From NCBI GenBank assembly GCA_964020975.1, contig OZ026617.1, forward strand, positions 29,347,359-29,411,358: a stretch of 64,000 bases of DNA, given 5' to 3'. Shown in pieces: positions 10,291 through 21,789 of the stretch. The DNA is from Hermodice carunculata. Taxonomy: Eukaryota; Annelida; Polychaeta; Eunicida; Amphinomidae. A program made the translations under genes and the position numbers. The notes beneath the pieces were generated by a model. That model did no database searches, was not told the DNA's origin, and saw nothing but the letters and a program-made list of their open reading frames with translations. Positions within the stretch are counted from its first letter, which is position 1. Each line of letters starts with the position of its first letter.

Positions 10291-11071
10291 GCATTTTCTG
10301 TGGAGCATGTTCAAAGTGACCAAGCCGAGCTGATGCTCTTACGCTGAAACACAAATCCGAATCAACTATCACACAGTCAAGCAGTCAATGTTGACCTTCT
10401 CGCACCGAACCGGCATAATTCAAATCAAATTTGTGTTCATGTTTTTTTTTTTTTTGGGGGGGGGGTGGTTTTTTTTTTGGTTTTTTTTTGGTTTTTTTTT
10501 TTTTGGTTTTTTTGTTTTTTGTTTTTTTTGTTTTTTGTTTTTTTGTTTGTTTTTTTTTTTGTTTTTTTTTGTTTTTTGTTTTTTTTTTGTTTGTTTTTTT
10601 TTGTTTTTGTTTTTTGTTTGTTTTTTTGCTTTTTTTTTGTTTTTTTTTGTTTTTATTTTGTCAAAGCCGTCCTTTAGTGTTCACGTTTTTTTCTTTCTTT
10701 CTTTATTTTTTATTAATTTATCTTATTTTAATATTATTTATTTATTATTTTGGTCAAAGCCATCTGTTTAACTGTTTTGCATTTCTGAACCTCTTTTGGC
10801 ATAAAGTTTCCAAAAAGACCGCTATCCCAATCTTATCCCGATTATGCTCATAAATTGAAAAGTCTGTCTTTGGCTTATAAAAAAATTGTGTGTTTATGTA
10901 TATATATAAATATACATATGTGTGTGTGAAAATCATTTTGCCTTTTTTTTGTGTGGTCAACGACGGACCTTCATGTCTTTTATCTAGTAATTATAGCTGT
11001 ATCAGTCCTAAAACAGGGAAATGTGGACTGGCTGATAGCCTGATCCATGTCAGCCTAGTAAAAATTCATAT
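10291..11071 (+). other. Intron segment with a long T/G tract
   Basis: From 10441 to about 10660 the plus strand is almost only T with interspersed G (TTTTTTTGG and TTTTGTTTTT runs), preceded by a G run. The long F-rich open frames here are artefacts of that composition. The rest is AT-rich intron DNA. Confidence 0.7.
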
Positions 11072-11795
11072 CAGGGACGTGTTATAGATGGACTACCAAC
11101 GGCGGGGCCCCCTTTGTACCATCTATGTTGCCGCTGCTCAAGTGATCGGGTGTTTGAGCGAGCACCTTCAGTGCTGAACAAACACAACTCCACGGTCCGC
11201 GCTGGCCGCTGGCAGTCTCGTGGGCCAGGTCACGCGATGAAAGGCGAGAATAATCGTGTCACCGACTGAAATGTGCAAAATTTTTCACCTTGTTCCACAT
11301 TTTATAGTCAAAATTTAGCGTTACGCCGGACTCAGCTACAAGAAATGAAACCACCATCATGATTCTAATGGTATACACTATCCATCTAAAACTACATTTT
11401 TTATTGCTGATTACGGCGTAAGGAGTTATTACGCACGCAAGTTGTCTAACTTTGCATCATTTTGGACAGAAAAAATGCAAAAACTAACCCTTTTATGGGC
11501 CGATTTCAACGAAAAACACATCGATGGACTCGCACGGTTCTGATTCAAACGATGAGACTGGTTGCGCACGCATAAAACTCTCCGTTTTTGAACTTGGTAC
11601 AATAGCACACCCGATGTAAGCCTGGTGTATGTAACCCGATACAACCGACGCGAAAACATAGATGGAACAACAAACGGACTGAGCAGGGGGATTAACTTGA
11701 GCGGCGCTAGTGAACACGCTTTGAAGTCGTCGCGCCCAGTTGACCACTAAAGGGATTAGCGCTCCCGTTGATAGTCCATCTATAACACGTCCCTG
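11072..11795. mobile_element. 724-bp TIR DNA transposon derivative with target-site duplication
   Basis: Left end CAGGGACGTGTTATAGATGG continues ACTACCAACGG. The right end is its inverted copy with one difference in 31 bp. The element is flanked by the direct repeat TTCATAT at 11065-11071 and 11796-11802 (8 bp if one C was lost at the left edge). Ends in CAGGG with a 7-8 bp duplication point to a hAT- or P-like superfamily. No convincing transposase frame is seen, so it looks non-autonomous. The interior is GC-richer than the surrounding intron and has some longer imperfect terminal complementarity. Confidence 0.82.
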
Positions 11796-13016
11796 TTCAT
11801 ATCATCCTAATAGAGCCGCCCTTCCTTATTTGGATACAACTGTGTATCCGAGGTTAAGGACGGTAACAGATAGTACAGAAAAACATGATCCATATTCATT
11901 AATTCCAAACCCAACAATGACAGCAAAGAGATTCCAGACTTGCCAAAGCATCAACAGTTCTCTTCCAATACCAAAGTGAGGAAACAAATTTCACTCCTGA
12001 CTTGAGACAGGCAGTCACCCATAAAAGGCAACTGGTGGTTTTAAACCGGTTCTCTCAACCTGAGAAATATCCATCATTAACTGCAGACACTAGTTCTTTT
12101 CCAAATTGTATAGGCCTAACCACCCAAAACACAAATTTCATTACTTCTGCCAAAAATAAAAAGATACCTGTTAGGCCTATCACCTTTTACTTCTCCCGAC
12201 TTGTCAGTCAGCTAAGTTTAAGGTAAAAGAGTAAAGTAGGCCTACATCGTTTTTGTGATATTTATGAATCTGGAACATTATAAACACACTCTACCTCCAC
12301 TATAACTATGAGTCGGAGAACAAAGCCCACAGCACAACATAGCCAATGAAGTAATTTTCAAATAGTACAGAAAAACATGATCCATATTCATTAATTCCAA
12401 ACCCAAGAATGACAGCAAAGAGATGGTTTTTTGTCTGAATCGTGAATGATCTGTCAGATTTCCATTACAATCCAAATATGAGAGGGTCTACCTCCTGACA
12501 AAACATCCTGAAAACAGGGAAAGCAACATAGAAGGGAACCTTTCCTCTGTCGGTCGAGCATCTGCAAAGGCCAAAACATTTGGTATTAAAGTACTGGTTC
12601 CACCGTGGCGAATTTGCCGGCCATGCCCCTTCAGGTGTCCTCAGCGCGTGCCCCTACCCCCACCCCGTTTCGCCCCCTTCCTCTCTCCTTTAAGCATCCG
12701 CATCAGGTCACGTTAGGTCTACACCGACACTGCGACAGCGACAGCGACGTCTAGACCAGTCGATGTCAGCAAGGATGTTTTTCACGAAGTTGACATCGAA
12801 ACCATTATCACTAGAGTCAACGTTCCAGTGGCCTCTGCAATGGACTGTTTCCCCGTTCCATTCTGCACGGTTGCTTTTATGTAAATGAACGTTGACCAAT
12901 GTTGCGCGCATGTGGCGACGTGATCACTGTTTCATAAAATCTATTGTTCCGTGCATGAAAGTAGTGAATTGCGCTTGTGAATATCAATTGTTTCAGAAAA
13001 AAACTGTAATATTCGC
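11796..13016 (+). other. Intron segment with a 65-bp direct repeat
   Basis: The sequence from about 11868 to 11933 (core ATAGTACAGAAAAACATGAT and on through AATGACAGCAAAGAGA) recurs at about 12362-12426 with one or two changes, 493 bp downstream. The rest shows no gene. A GC-rich stretch with CGACAGCGACAGCGACG lies near 12734. Confidence 0.65.
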
Positions 13017-13133
13017 ATACAATACTGCAAGCCAGGACAGCCTCGTTCATGACCGGATTACTCCTCGTGCTCACTTCACGCACTCGGAGTGATCCGGCCA
13101 TGAACTCGGCTGCCCTGGCTTGCATTATTGTAC
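13017..13133. repeat. Long near-perfect hairpin 107 bp before the last kinase exon
   Basis: Arms 13017-13064 and 13086-13133 are inverted copies, 41 of 48 positions identical, with a 21-nt loop. The arm core is TGCAAGCCAGG...CAGCC..GTTCATG..CCGGAT. It may be a palindromic MITE or a foldback; the length also suits a structured RNA such as a miRNA precursor. No clear target-site duplication is visible. Confidence 0.75.
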
Positions 13134-13240
13134 ACTTGGTTAGCTTTATTGTTCCGTCACTCATGCAAAATAGGCCTCGAGATCTGTGATTGCGTTTGTG
13201 CATTAAGTGGACGATGTTTTTTCCTTTGCTTGTTTTTCAG

Positions 13241-13415
13241 ATATACCATCATGAAGCGTTGCTGGAAACAGAAGCCCTACGAAAGACCTGATTTTGAAAC
13301 TTTACGAAAAGATCTCGAAGACCTGGCGGACAACAGCAAAGAATATATACAACTGGAAAAATATCCCGAGAATGTATACGTTAGACTTGCAAAGACTGAA
13401 GATGAAATAGTCTGA
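13241..13415 (+). CDS. Receptor tyrosine kinase terminal exon
   Basis: Entered in phase 2 after acceptor tgtttttcag, it reads YTIMKRCWKQKPYERPDFET followed by LRKDLEDLADNSKEYIQLEK and ends VRLAKTEDEIV-stop. It holds the conserved CW....RP.F subdomain XI with its Arg, and a short tail of about 30 residues containing EYIQL and NVYVRL, two tyrosines in contexts that could bind SH2 or PTB adaptors if phosphorylated. Clean closing of frame over seven exons, with no internal stop, argues that this is a functional gene and not a pseudogene. Confidence 0.9.
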
Positions 13416-14300
13416 CGCGGGCAGCGCCTGCCAGGTGAATCATGATGCTTTCAAAAGAAAAATAACATAATTTAAGTCATCGTGATTGAAAACGACCAGT
13501 ATCATCTGATTAATTTGCTTAAACATATGAACGATTCAGGGCTGAGAACAGAACTTCTCTTGGTCTGCCAAATGGTCACACAAAATAAACTTGTCGCCCA
13601 GTGGCGATGTGTCCGGTCAAGGTCAGACTGAAGAGATGACAGAATTATGAGCATATTGCCATAGAATGATTCAACACATCAATATATAATATCATAGAAT
13701 GATATCAACACATCATCATATTTCCATAGAATGATATCAACATAGCATAATGTCACCATAGAATATCACGTCCGATGTAGATTATTAAACAAAACAAAAA
13801 TTTGATATACGTTTGTATATACACTTACTTGTGATATATTGTGACACACATGCATATGTTCTTTGCATAGTCTTCTACACGTTGGTGGCTACTTGTGTAT
13901 TCTGTATACGACAGTACTCAGGGATGAATTGAATGACAATTGGATGCGAGTATCTCATACAATAACAACTGAATCACACTAAGGTGTCATCAATGCAATA
14001 ACTATTTCTTTTATGGGTTGTGCAAACAAGCACCCACATGGACTATATTAATTGTAAATGTTGTGTACATAACTGTATTCATTTTCATACCTTTTTGTTG
14101 TGTTACTGTGTAATTATGTTGTAAAAGTGCATCATATCATACATAAGCTGTTGTTACTTCCTGTGAGAAGAGGCAATGTGTGAGCACTGGTTCCGATCAC
14201 AGTGAGATGAGGAAATCGCCAAGTCATAGCGAAGCGATTCGCTCCCCTCGCTTTTCTGGCACTTGTTTGATTGGCCAATAAATTTTATGTAACTGTTCAT
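13416..14300 (+). other. Likely 3' UTR of the kinase gene
   Basis: AATAAA occurs at 13584-13589 and at 14277-14282; the latter is followed by a T/G-rich stretch and is the better candidate for the main polyadenylation signal. Near 13640-13770 there are three degenerate copies of a unit of about 45 bp containing ATAGAATGATATCAACA. Confidence 0.55.
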
Positions 14301-14331
14301 TCCTTGGTTTGTTTGTGTTTTGTTCAGTTGG

Positions 14332-14368
<37 letters not shown>

Positions 14369-15252
14369 GTTACGTGATAAACCTTAAAGCGCTGATTTAG
14401 GATTGAATCAACAGCTTTCCTCGGGACACTTTGGGCACGAAATGTCCCGATGAAAGCTGTTAATTAAGACTACTTTTTGCTTTAGACTAAGCTTGCTGGT
14501 ATTTGAATGAAAGGTATCTTCATGAGGAATTTGAACCAAGTGACTAAGTCATTAACGACGCTTGGATAGGCACTCGGTAATAAATAATTGAAAATAGCTC
14601 AGTTAATATAAAATAAAACGCTAAAGTTATTCAAATTTAGTTATTAGAACCAAGTGGCTAAGTCATTAAAAGACGCTTGGGTAGACACACGGTAATAAAT
14701 AATTGAAAGTAGCCTACTAAATATAAAATAAAAAGCGAAAGTCATCTAAATTTATGTCTTGGCTGTAAGTTTTCATGTTTCATCACCATTGTAGATCTAC
14801 TTATACTGGCAGCCAGTAATCATATTTATGATGGATCTGTTTAAGTCGTCTCAAAGTTTTTATGTATAAACTTTCCAAGTTGTACAAGAGCAGATTATGT
14901 ACTGCACTGCAGAATACACCTAATTTCGTCTGGGATTTTAAAGTCAGAGAAATTTGGAATATGTATAGAAAGTTCATTCAAAAGAATCTCCATTTTCTTG
15001 CATATTTTGAACATACATGTCAAAAATGGACTTTGTCTTTGACATTCTGTATGTTATGTTTTAAACAGAGTCTGTTTTTTAATGATACCTTTGGGTTAGC
15101 ATGCTGTATGTTATGTTTTAAACAGAGTCTGTTTTTTAATGATACCTTTGGGTTAGCATGCTGTACTGTATCAACTTCAAAGTTATGATAACTCAACAGT
15201 AAGTATCTTTGCAGAGCTTATATGTGCGTAACTCTGTCCCAGGGTCAGATTG

Positions 15253-15340
<88 letters not shown>

Positions 15341-15350
15341 TAGGGTTTTG
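14332..15350. repeat. Intergenic repeats: poly-T, hairpin, tandem duplications, ATT/ATC array
   Basis: Poly-T at about 14332-14363. A hairpin with arms AACAGCTTTCCTCGGGACA (14410-14428) and its inverted copy (14443-14461). A 114-bp tandem duplication at 14533-14752 (core CAAGTG.CTAAGTCATTAA and CGGTAATAAATAATTGAAA). A 57-bp tandem duplication at 15047-15160 (core TGTATGTTATGTTTTAAACA). (ATT)n(ATC)n at about 15253-15342, which may be the tail of the minus-strand LINE beside it. Confidence 0.75.
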
Positions 15351-18300
15351 TTCTAATGATCATTCTGCATAATTTTTTTTTTCTTTTTTTTTTTTTGTCC
15401 AGCCAAACCGAGATCTTCAAATCTTTAGTTGCGCTGTATGATTTTTTTACAGCGTGATCCTTTAGTAATTCTTATATCCTCAACAAGTATTTAATGATTT
15501 TGTTCTAGTGTCTGAGAAAGAAAGGCAAATTTCCAGTCTAAGCATAGACTGCATTAGTCGTTGTCTGCATACGCACACCAAGTATTGTTTTGTAAATTTT
15601 TGATGAAATCTTTCCACAGGTACATTCTGAGTTTCCCTACTACTAAACCAGACCACAGAGCCATATACTCAAGGATTGGCCTTGGAGGTGTGTCAAAAGC
15701 TTTGAAAGCAATTTGCGAACTTAGCTTACTGACAACTGTAGCACTCAATTTGTATGCCTGATGCAAATCCTTGTTTGCCTGATCAACCAGATAATATCTG
15801 TTACTTGCAATTGTATTTGTGTCTTTTTGTCCCGAACCACTTCCCAGTAGTCATTACACTATTCCACAGTCCGAACCATTTACTCTCCATCAGCTAACCT
15901 GTCACAGTCTAGCCTATATACATATGGAAGTACTATTGTCCATATTGCACACGTTCTTCTGTAGAATTTTTTATATGGGCTGTATTAGACCAAATAAATT
16001 AAAGGGTCTTCAAGGGGGTAACTACTCAGAACATGTTTCAGAGCCTATACCCATACATGTCTCTCTGATTAGCGGCTGCTTGTATAAGCTAAATATTCAG
16101 CAAAGACAACCCACATGATGAAAAATAAATAGGAACGTGGCAAAGGATTAAATAGCTAAATATGTGAAGTTTTGCTTATAAATGCAGAACTTCATTATGA
16201 AAGAACAATACCTGTCAAACAAAACGTAATAACCAAATTTGTATAGTACAGGTTCAGAAAGAACAATTTGACTTACCCCTGAACCAGTATGTACCCTTTC
16301 TAGCTGGTTAGCTTATCCTAGTTATACAACCTGCCAGTGTATAACCGGAGTAGAAACAAACTGGGGCTTTATAGTCAGGAGCAGTGATTGTAATCAATGG
16401 CAATGTAAACTCATTTTGAGGTTCTGAACCACACTCCAATATTTATAGCTTGCAGGATGTCCAACTTTTGTATCATTATGATAAAATTTATCTGTACATT
16501 TACGTTCATTTAACAATAGTACTTTTGTTTTGATAGGTTCAGAATCGTGCCATTTTCTGCAAAAGTCGAATAGCCCATCAAACTGTTTCTGTAGACGTTA
16601 TGCTGTGTCTGGGCACTATATTAATTCATTTGCAAATAATAGGTAGAAATAGCGAATACCAGTAAGGACTACCCCATTTCATTAAGTTTATATCAGTTGT
16701 CACTTTTGAGACTAATCAAATGCTTGTTTACTTTTGTGGAGTCCCCTTTATATTGAGACTATGCATTGTATTCAACCTGTCACTGGGTTTTCTTTTTCGC
16801 GATTTTTAACATCAGTATCAGCACTCAACATAACCAATAATGGGCAATGGTCAGATTCTACACGTTTTGGTAGCAGCTCAAAATTTGCCATCATTCCCAA
16901 ATTTGTAACATTCGTTAGAAGGTAATCTACCACACTTTCCCCATTGGATGTAAAGCAAATAAAGTCATTTGTATTCTGGAATTTTTCCATTCAGAATAGT
17001 GAGGTTGATTGATTCACACCTATGTATTAAACTTTGACCATAATTGTTTATTTTACAGTTGACATTCTGTCTAGGTATCCTAACTGGGATTTCTAAATGA
17101 TGTTCCACCGAAATGTCATTGCTGGGGAGCTCATTTGAGATGTCATTTTCGTAGTCAATCATAGATCCAGTGCCTCCATTAACATCACCATATAGAAAGA
17201 TATTACCAATTTCTACTTGAAGATCATTGAATGGACAACAAGTATTCAACACATACGAGCTGCCCTCTGGTGGCAAATAGACATATCAAATGTAAACATT
17301 ATTATCTGCATTGAAATGAGCAGAATGTAGATTTATCCACACCATTGTTTCATTACCACTGGTTATTTTAACATACCCATTAACTTATTTGACACAAAAA
17401 TACCTGTACCCCCAGAAGCACGGTGGGCTCCTGGGTTGATTAATACACTTGGAAAGTGATAGTAGGTAAAGCCTGGTATACTAATATGGCATTCTCTGTC
17501 CTTCCTGGTCTAACAAAAGAATTACAATGTCCTTTTGATATAAATACTTTTGTAAGTCGGAATCGGCAAGTTCTTCAGTAACAAATCTAATGTTCCAACT
17601 TATTATTTTTATCTTAGACTTATCAGTCTTGTCATGTGTATTTTTTTATCAATATCTAAAACTCTTTTTGATGCAATTAATCTGTGAGAGTCTTGGCAAT
17701 GTGTTTGATCAAAGTCCCTGTCGTTTAACCTTCTGGGCTATTGACAAGGCGAGTTCCTTGCTTCAGTACGTTAATAAGGTGAATTCCATCATACAGTTTC
17801 AGTCTATCACTGTTTACGAAGTCAAGACATTGATCCATGTTGCATGTGAAGCTGAAACATTTATTTAGTTTAACTATACACTAGTTCACTAGTTCGGAGA
17901 CCTGGAGCTCACTGAAAAGGGTACTGAAGACACAATCACCTTGGATGTGGGAAAGTTTCTTTAATTTGTTCTTGTGCTGAGCTTGTCTATTTCTTGTTGG
18001 ATAGCCTGAACTATCAGGTTCAATCTAACATTGATGCCAGCTGTGTGCAGTACTACAGCTGCTGGGGTATCATTTTTCTTGATATGTGCCAATCTGTCCA
18101 TGAGCACATTAGCAGTAGCTTAGGGTTAGAGTTGCCAAGAATCAGTACTGATGTCTGCTGATTAACTAGTTGTTTGTTTATCAAATTTCTATTTCTTGGT
18201 GCTGTTACTGGTCTGCAAGGCGGCATTTGTGTTGCAGGCATGCTGTCCTGGCTCTGAACAAACTCTGTAATTTATCATGTTGTACTCTACTTCAGTATTT

Positions 18301-18735
18301 CACATCCTTATGCTTATTTACCTCCTCAATTTTGGTTTTATGCTCCAATTTTGGTTTTATGCTCTAGGCATGATTTATTACAAAATAATAGCCTCGATTC
18401 CATTTTTTTTAAATTGTCACTTTGTTCCCTTAGCTGCCTGTTTTGTTCAGAAGGCCTATTGTTCAGGATGACAACCCTCTTTGTTAGGTTATCTGTCTCT
18501 TCTATTTGCCCTTTTTCTGTCATTTTTTATTTTGGCATGGGAACTTAGCTTCAGTTGTCTGCTGCAATTTTTTTCCTTTGCTTTGGTTTTCACAAGCAAG
18601 TTAAATCTTCAAGTCTTTTATCTCCCTCTCTTTCGGTTCAAGCTGACCCCTAACAACATCCAGCTGCTGACATGTGACAATCAGCTGCCATATAGGTTAT
18701 TTGCCGAGGAACACGTAATTCATAGAAAATGATGA
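15350..18735 (-). mobile_element. Decayed LINE (coiled coil, SGNH esterase, endonuclease, RT remnant)
   Basis: Read right to left on the minus strand, pieces lie in LINE order. First comes a coiled coil (about 18550-18350, NRQLREQSDNLKKMESRL). An SGNH-type esterase follows (18170-17900, SVLILGNSNPKLL, later PAAVVLHTAGINVR and SKVIVSSVPFS). Then an EEP endonuclease (17620-16780): KIKIISWNIR, GDVNGGTGS..DYENDISNELP, YGQSLI..C.S.NL.ILNG, SVVDYLLTNV and ESDHCPLLVML. Last is a scrap of the post-RT region (15766-15554, AFKAFDTPPRPILEYMALW). Most of the RT is gone; in its place lies the dispersed repeat at 15810-16393. Frames are broken many times, so this is an old copy. Confidence 0.72.
15810..16393 (+). 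repeat. Dispersed repeat R1, copy 1
   Basis: A sequence of about 580 bp starting ATTGTATTTGTGTCTTTTTG and containing GGGTCTTCA.G.GGGTAACTAC and CAGAACATGTTTCAGAGCC, shared colinearly with 26769-27349 and, for its first 240 bp, with 43483-43722. In copies 1 and 2 the first 150 bp keep a common open frame (SSHYTIPQS / SSHYPIPQS), so it may derive from coding sequence of a LINE ORF1. The rest looks non-coding. Confidence 0.75.
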
Positions 18736-19880
18736 TGCCAATGTCGCCGGGCCGAGGTATCATTATTTTTTCACGAATGATGCTGTTCAGAGGTGATTAA
18801 CTGACTTACAATCGATCCACTTCTGACTGAGTTCACACAGATAAACATGTATTTTGCCATATTCACGGGAAATATATTATCAATATTAATATTATTCCTG
18901 TCATTTTATTTATTTACTATGTTTTTTTCTTGAGGCTTAAATAAGGTATGCCAGTTGTCTGTAGAAATGACAAGTTATTGTTAAAAATCACTGAACTGTA
19001 CTTTAGTTTCACGAGTTTTAACATCATTCAGAAAGTGGCCCGTGGGTCCGAGTGTGCCTTACAGATTGGGCATTGTCCTTCAGAGTGCATGTGTCAGTTG
19101 GAAACAGAACACACAAATATTCTAGCATATTCTTATAGGGTTGACCATGGATTCTGAAGAAGAAATATTTTGCAGCCAGGTCAATTTACCATTGAATCCT
19201 CCAATATATAATACCAACGAAGCATTGGATGAAACATTGCATACTATTGATGGAAAAACACAGTCTGCAAACGAGAGGATTCCTTGCCAGGTATACATTC
19301 TGAAAGACAAAAAAACTTCGGTGCAACATTTTGCTGGTGAACCAAAGCTTTGCAGGGATACTAATATACGTACATTTAATTCAGAAAGATACAGCGTACT
19401 GTGAATAAATTTTAGACGGAGGTTTCTTAACACTGTTTCCCACATACAGATGCAAAATTCACGGCTCATTGGACTCCATGTTTTCATATTTGGGGGTAAT
19501 ATCTTTGATACGAGGCTTGCACTCAGTTCATCCCCATAAAAACCATGTCTGCACATCTCAGCAAAAAAAGATGATTCTGTGTTATATTATAATATATTGA
19601 ATCATTTCAGCAAAGTGGGCACATTTTATTAAGTGGTATTTCACTTTCCAGACCCCAAATAATATATTTTTCATGGTGTCAACATTTTAAATTGTAGTTA
19701 ACTTCAAAGGCACTTTCCGTGGCACCCTCTGGGGCAAAGCACCCAGAAGATGCTAAGAGAAGCTGTTGACCTGGGGTTTATTATCTATTGAATATATCTA
19801 AAATAACGGTCATTAAACATCTTACAACCATGCTTCAAAATCTTTATCTTCTACAGCTTCGATCAAAGTACATAGTCGAA
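18736..19880. other. Unassigned DNA with overlapping open frames on both strands
   Basis: A plus frame at 19141-19404 (starting MTMDSEEEIFCSQVNLPL) and a minus frame at 19556-19122 (144 codons) overlap. Neither matches a family that I know. The plus frame, lying just upstream of the Crypton relic and acidic at its start, could be the N-terminal part of that element's protein. No other feature seen. Confidence 0.35.
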
Positions 19881-20697
19881 ATTGAGATGGGCAACCTATC
19901 TATTCAATAACGGGCAAACAGAGTACAACCAATACGTCAATGACCACCCAGAAGTGTGTAAAAGTCTAATTGCAGTGAATTTAGAAGATATGACAAATTT
20001 ACAATGCCAAAATTTATAAGTGAAATTCGTAAATCCAACGCACATGATTACCCCCAGATGTTGTGCAGAAAATTGTAATATGTTTACAAATGCATCTCAA
20101 AACTGTGGGCCATCAATTTAAGTTCTTGGTTGATAATGATTGTCAACCAATACCTAACCCACTCTACAACATCATGAAAGTGTTGTCCAGGTATGGACTT
20201 GGCATGAAAAGACAGGCAGAAATTATAACTGGGGACGAGGAAGAAATTATCTGGCAGAGGGGAAAATTAGAGGCTGATAATCCTGCTCAATTGTTGAACA
20301 CCCACTTTTATTCTATAGGACTCAACTTTGCGTTGAGAGCAGGTGAGGAACATCAGCAGCTAGGTTTTGGGCAAGAACATAATCAACAAATTTAAATATT
20401 GCATGACGAAAATGGAAGGTAACGCTATCTTCAGTACACAGAGGATGTAAGCAAGTCTAACAAAGGAGGCCTAAAACACCGCAACGTTAAACCAAAAATA
20501 GTTGATGCTTATGAAAAGAAGTTAAACTCTAATGCTGTACTTGGATATAAATGTACCAGTTGTGACCTGAAGAGAAAGATCAGTGATATTATACAAGGGG
20601 TTAAAAGTGAAGTACCTGCTAAAAAGCCAGAGGCATCAACATGCAATGCTATTCTAGGTGGAAAAAGTCTCAACATAAATGTTAATTTGAGCATGAA
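19880..20697 (+). mobile_element. Crypton-type DUF3504 (tyrosine recombinase-like) relic
   Basis: Consecutive pieces on the plus strand match the DUF3504 domain that ZMYM2/3/4, QRICH1 and KIAA1958 inherited from Crypton transposons. They read: RWATYLFNNGQTEYNQYV; LPKFISEIRKSNAHDYPQ; a 110-codon frame (20063-20395) with DEEEIIWQRGKLEADNPAQL, LNTHFYSIGLNFALRAGEEH and QQLGF; then EDVSKSNKGGLKHRNVKPK and IVDAYEKK at about 20442-20525. The LRxGxEH block corresponds to the recombinase catalytic region. Frames shift between pieces and the end is truncated, so it is not active. Whether this is a transposon copy or a retro-scrap of a host DUF3504 gene cannot be told here. Confidence 0.75.
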
Positions 20698-20928
20698 CTG
20701 AAGCTCTCGTTCATTTGGGTGATTTAATTGAAGTGCTTACCACCTTCGTTGATGTTATAAACTATTCTGACATTACTACAGTGACATTTTTATACTGTTG
20801 CAGTACTACAGTGATATTTTACACTGTTGCAAACAGCGCCAACCAATGTTACGTGTTAATTTTCAGGTTACAATTTGATGAAAGATTCAGGCAAAGTCTG
20901 TGTTCTTTTGTGGCTTACAAATTATGCC

Positions 20929-21010
20929 TTTATCGGAAACCCCAGTCTCGAAAATTGGCGAGTTCTTTTTAAATAACTTGTCATTATTTGAAACTGGGGT
21001 TTCAGATAAT
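20929..21010. repeat. Hairpin with GGAAACCCCAGT arms
   Basis: Left arm TTATCGGAAACCCCAGTCTC (20929 on) pairs with TTTGAAACTGGGGTTTCAGATAA (20987-21010 region); the spacer is about 35 nt. It sits between the Crypton relic and the end of the minus-strand LINE. It may be a small palindromic element. Nothing else is recognisable between 20700 and 21790. Confidence 0.5.
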
Positions 21011-21789
21011 GACGTTCTTTAAAAAAAAAAAAAACGATTCGTCATTCGTACAAAATAATGAATAGTTCCAACAATACATTGAGGTCACAGATGGATTGTC
21101 AAACTCTACAAAGCTTTTCCTTCATTGGGGGCGCACTCTGTATAAGACTATATATAGCAGGGACCTGATCTGGCTGCTTGTATGGGAGTCGTCTTTTACA
21201 TCTGTCTCTGAGTCAGAGCATAGTCGCCTGACCATAAATCATCCTGATCTGGATCTGTCACTGGTTACGGCGTCTTGATTACTAACTTCTTTTTCTAAGT
21301 CTTGCCTCTCACAAACTTCCACCTCACCTGTTGGGGTAGGAATCAAATGTAGATGAAGATCTGGATCAAGTGCTCTTTTGGGTCTGTCCTGTTAGTTCTG
21401 GATCTGCGTCTTTCTATGGCTGCGAGGCAGGCGCTTAAATGGAGAATGGAGCCAATCACGTGGACGTACATGCCACCCAAGCGACTTCCATAACTGAACG
21501 TTGGGTCACGCTTTTTTAGCTTGTGGCATTGAGACTTCCTCTGATTCAGTAAATCCCAAATGACCTATGTGGGGGTAATTTTCTTTGTAAGTTTCATCAT
21601 TTTGGCAATCTTTGCAACTCTGGCTATCGAACTTCGACAGTGCATATGTTTGTAATTTTTCCATAAAGTATTGGTAACCATTCAACTTTCTATTCCTTTC
21701 TTCGGCGGGAAATGTAGTCACCATACATGGGCGATAACATGTGAAGCTTCAGCGTGTGAAGCATCACATACTTACTGGTAGTTTAGTCT

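Noticed and set aside
10388-10853. Phe-rich frames of 127 and 140 codons that look like membrane proteins
   Set aside because: Product of a T/G homopolymer-like tract; three frames show the same composition.
19122-19556. 144-codon minus-strand frame
   Set aside because: No recognisable domain; overlaps an equally plausible plus frame next to the Crypton relic.
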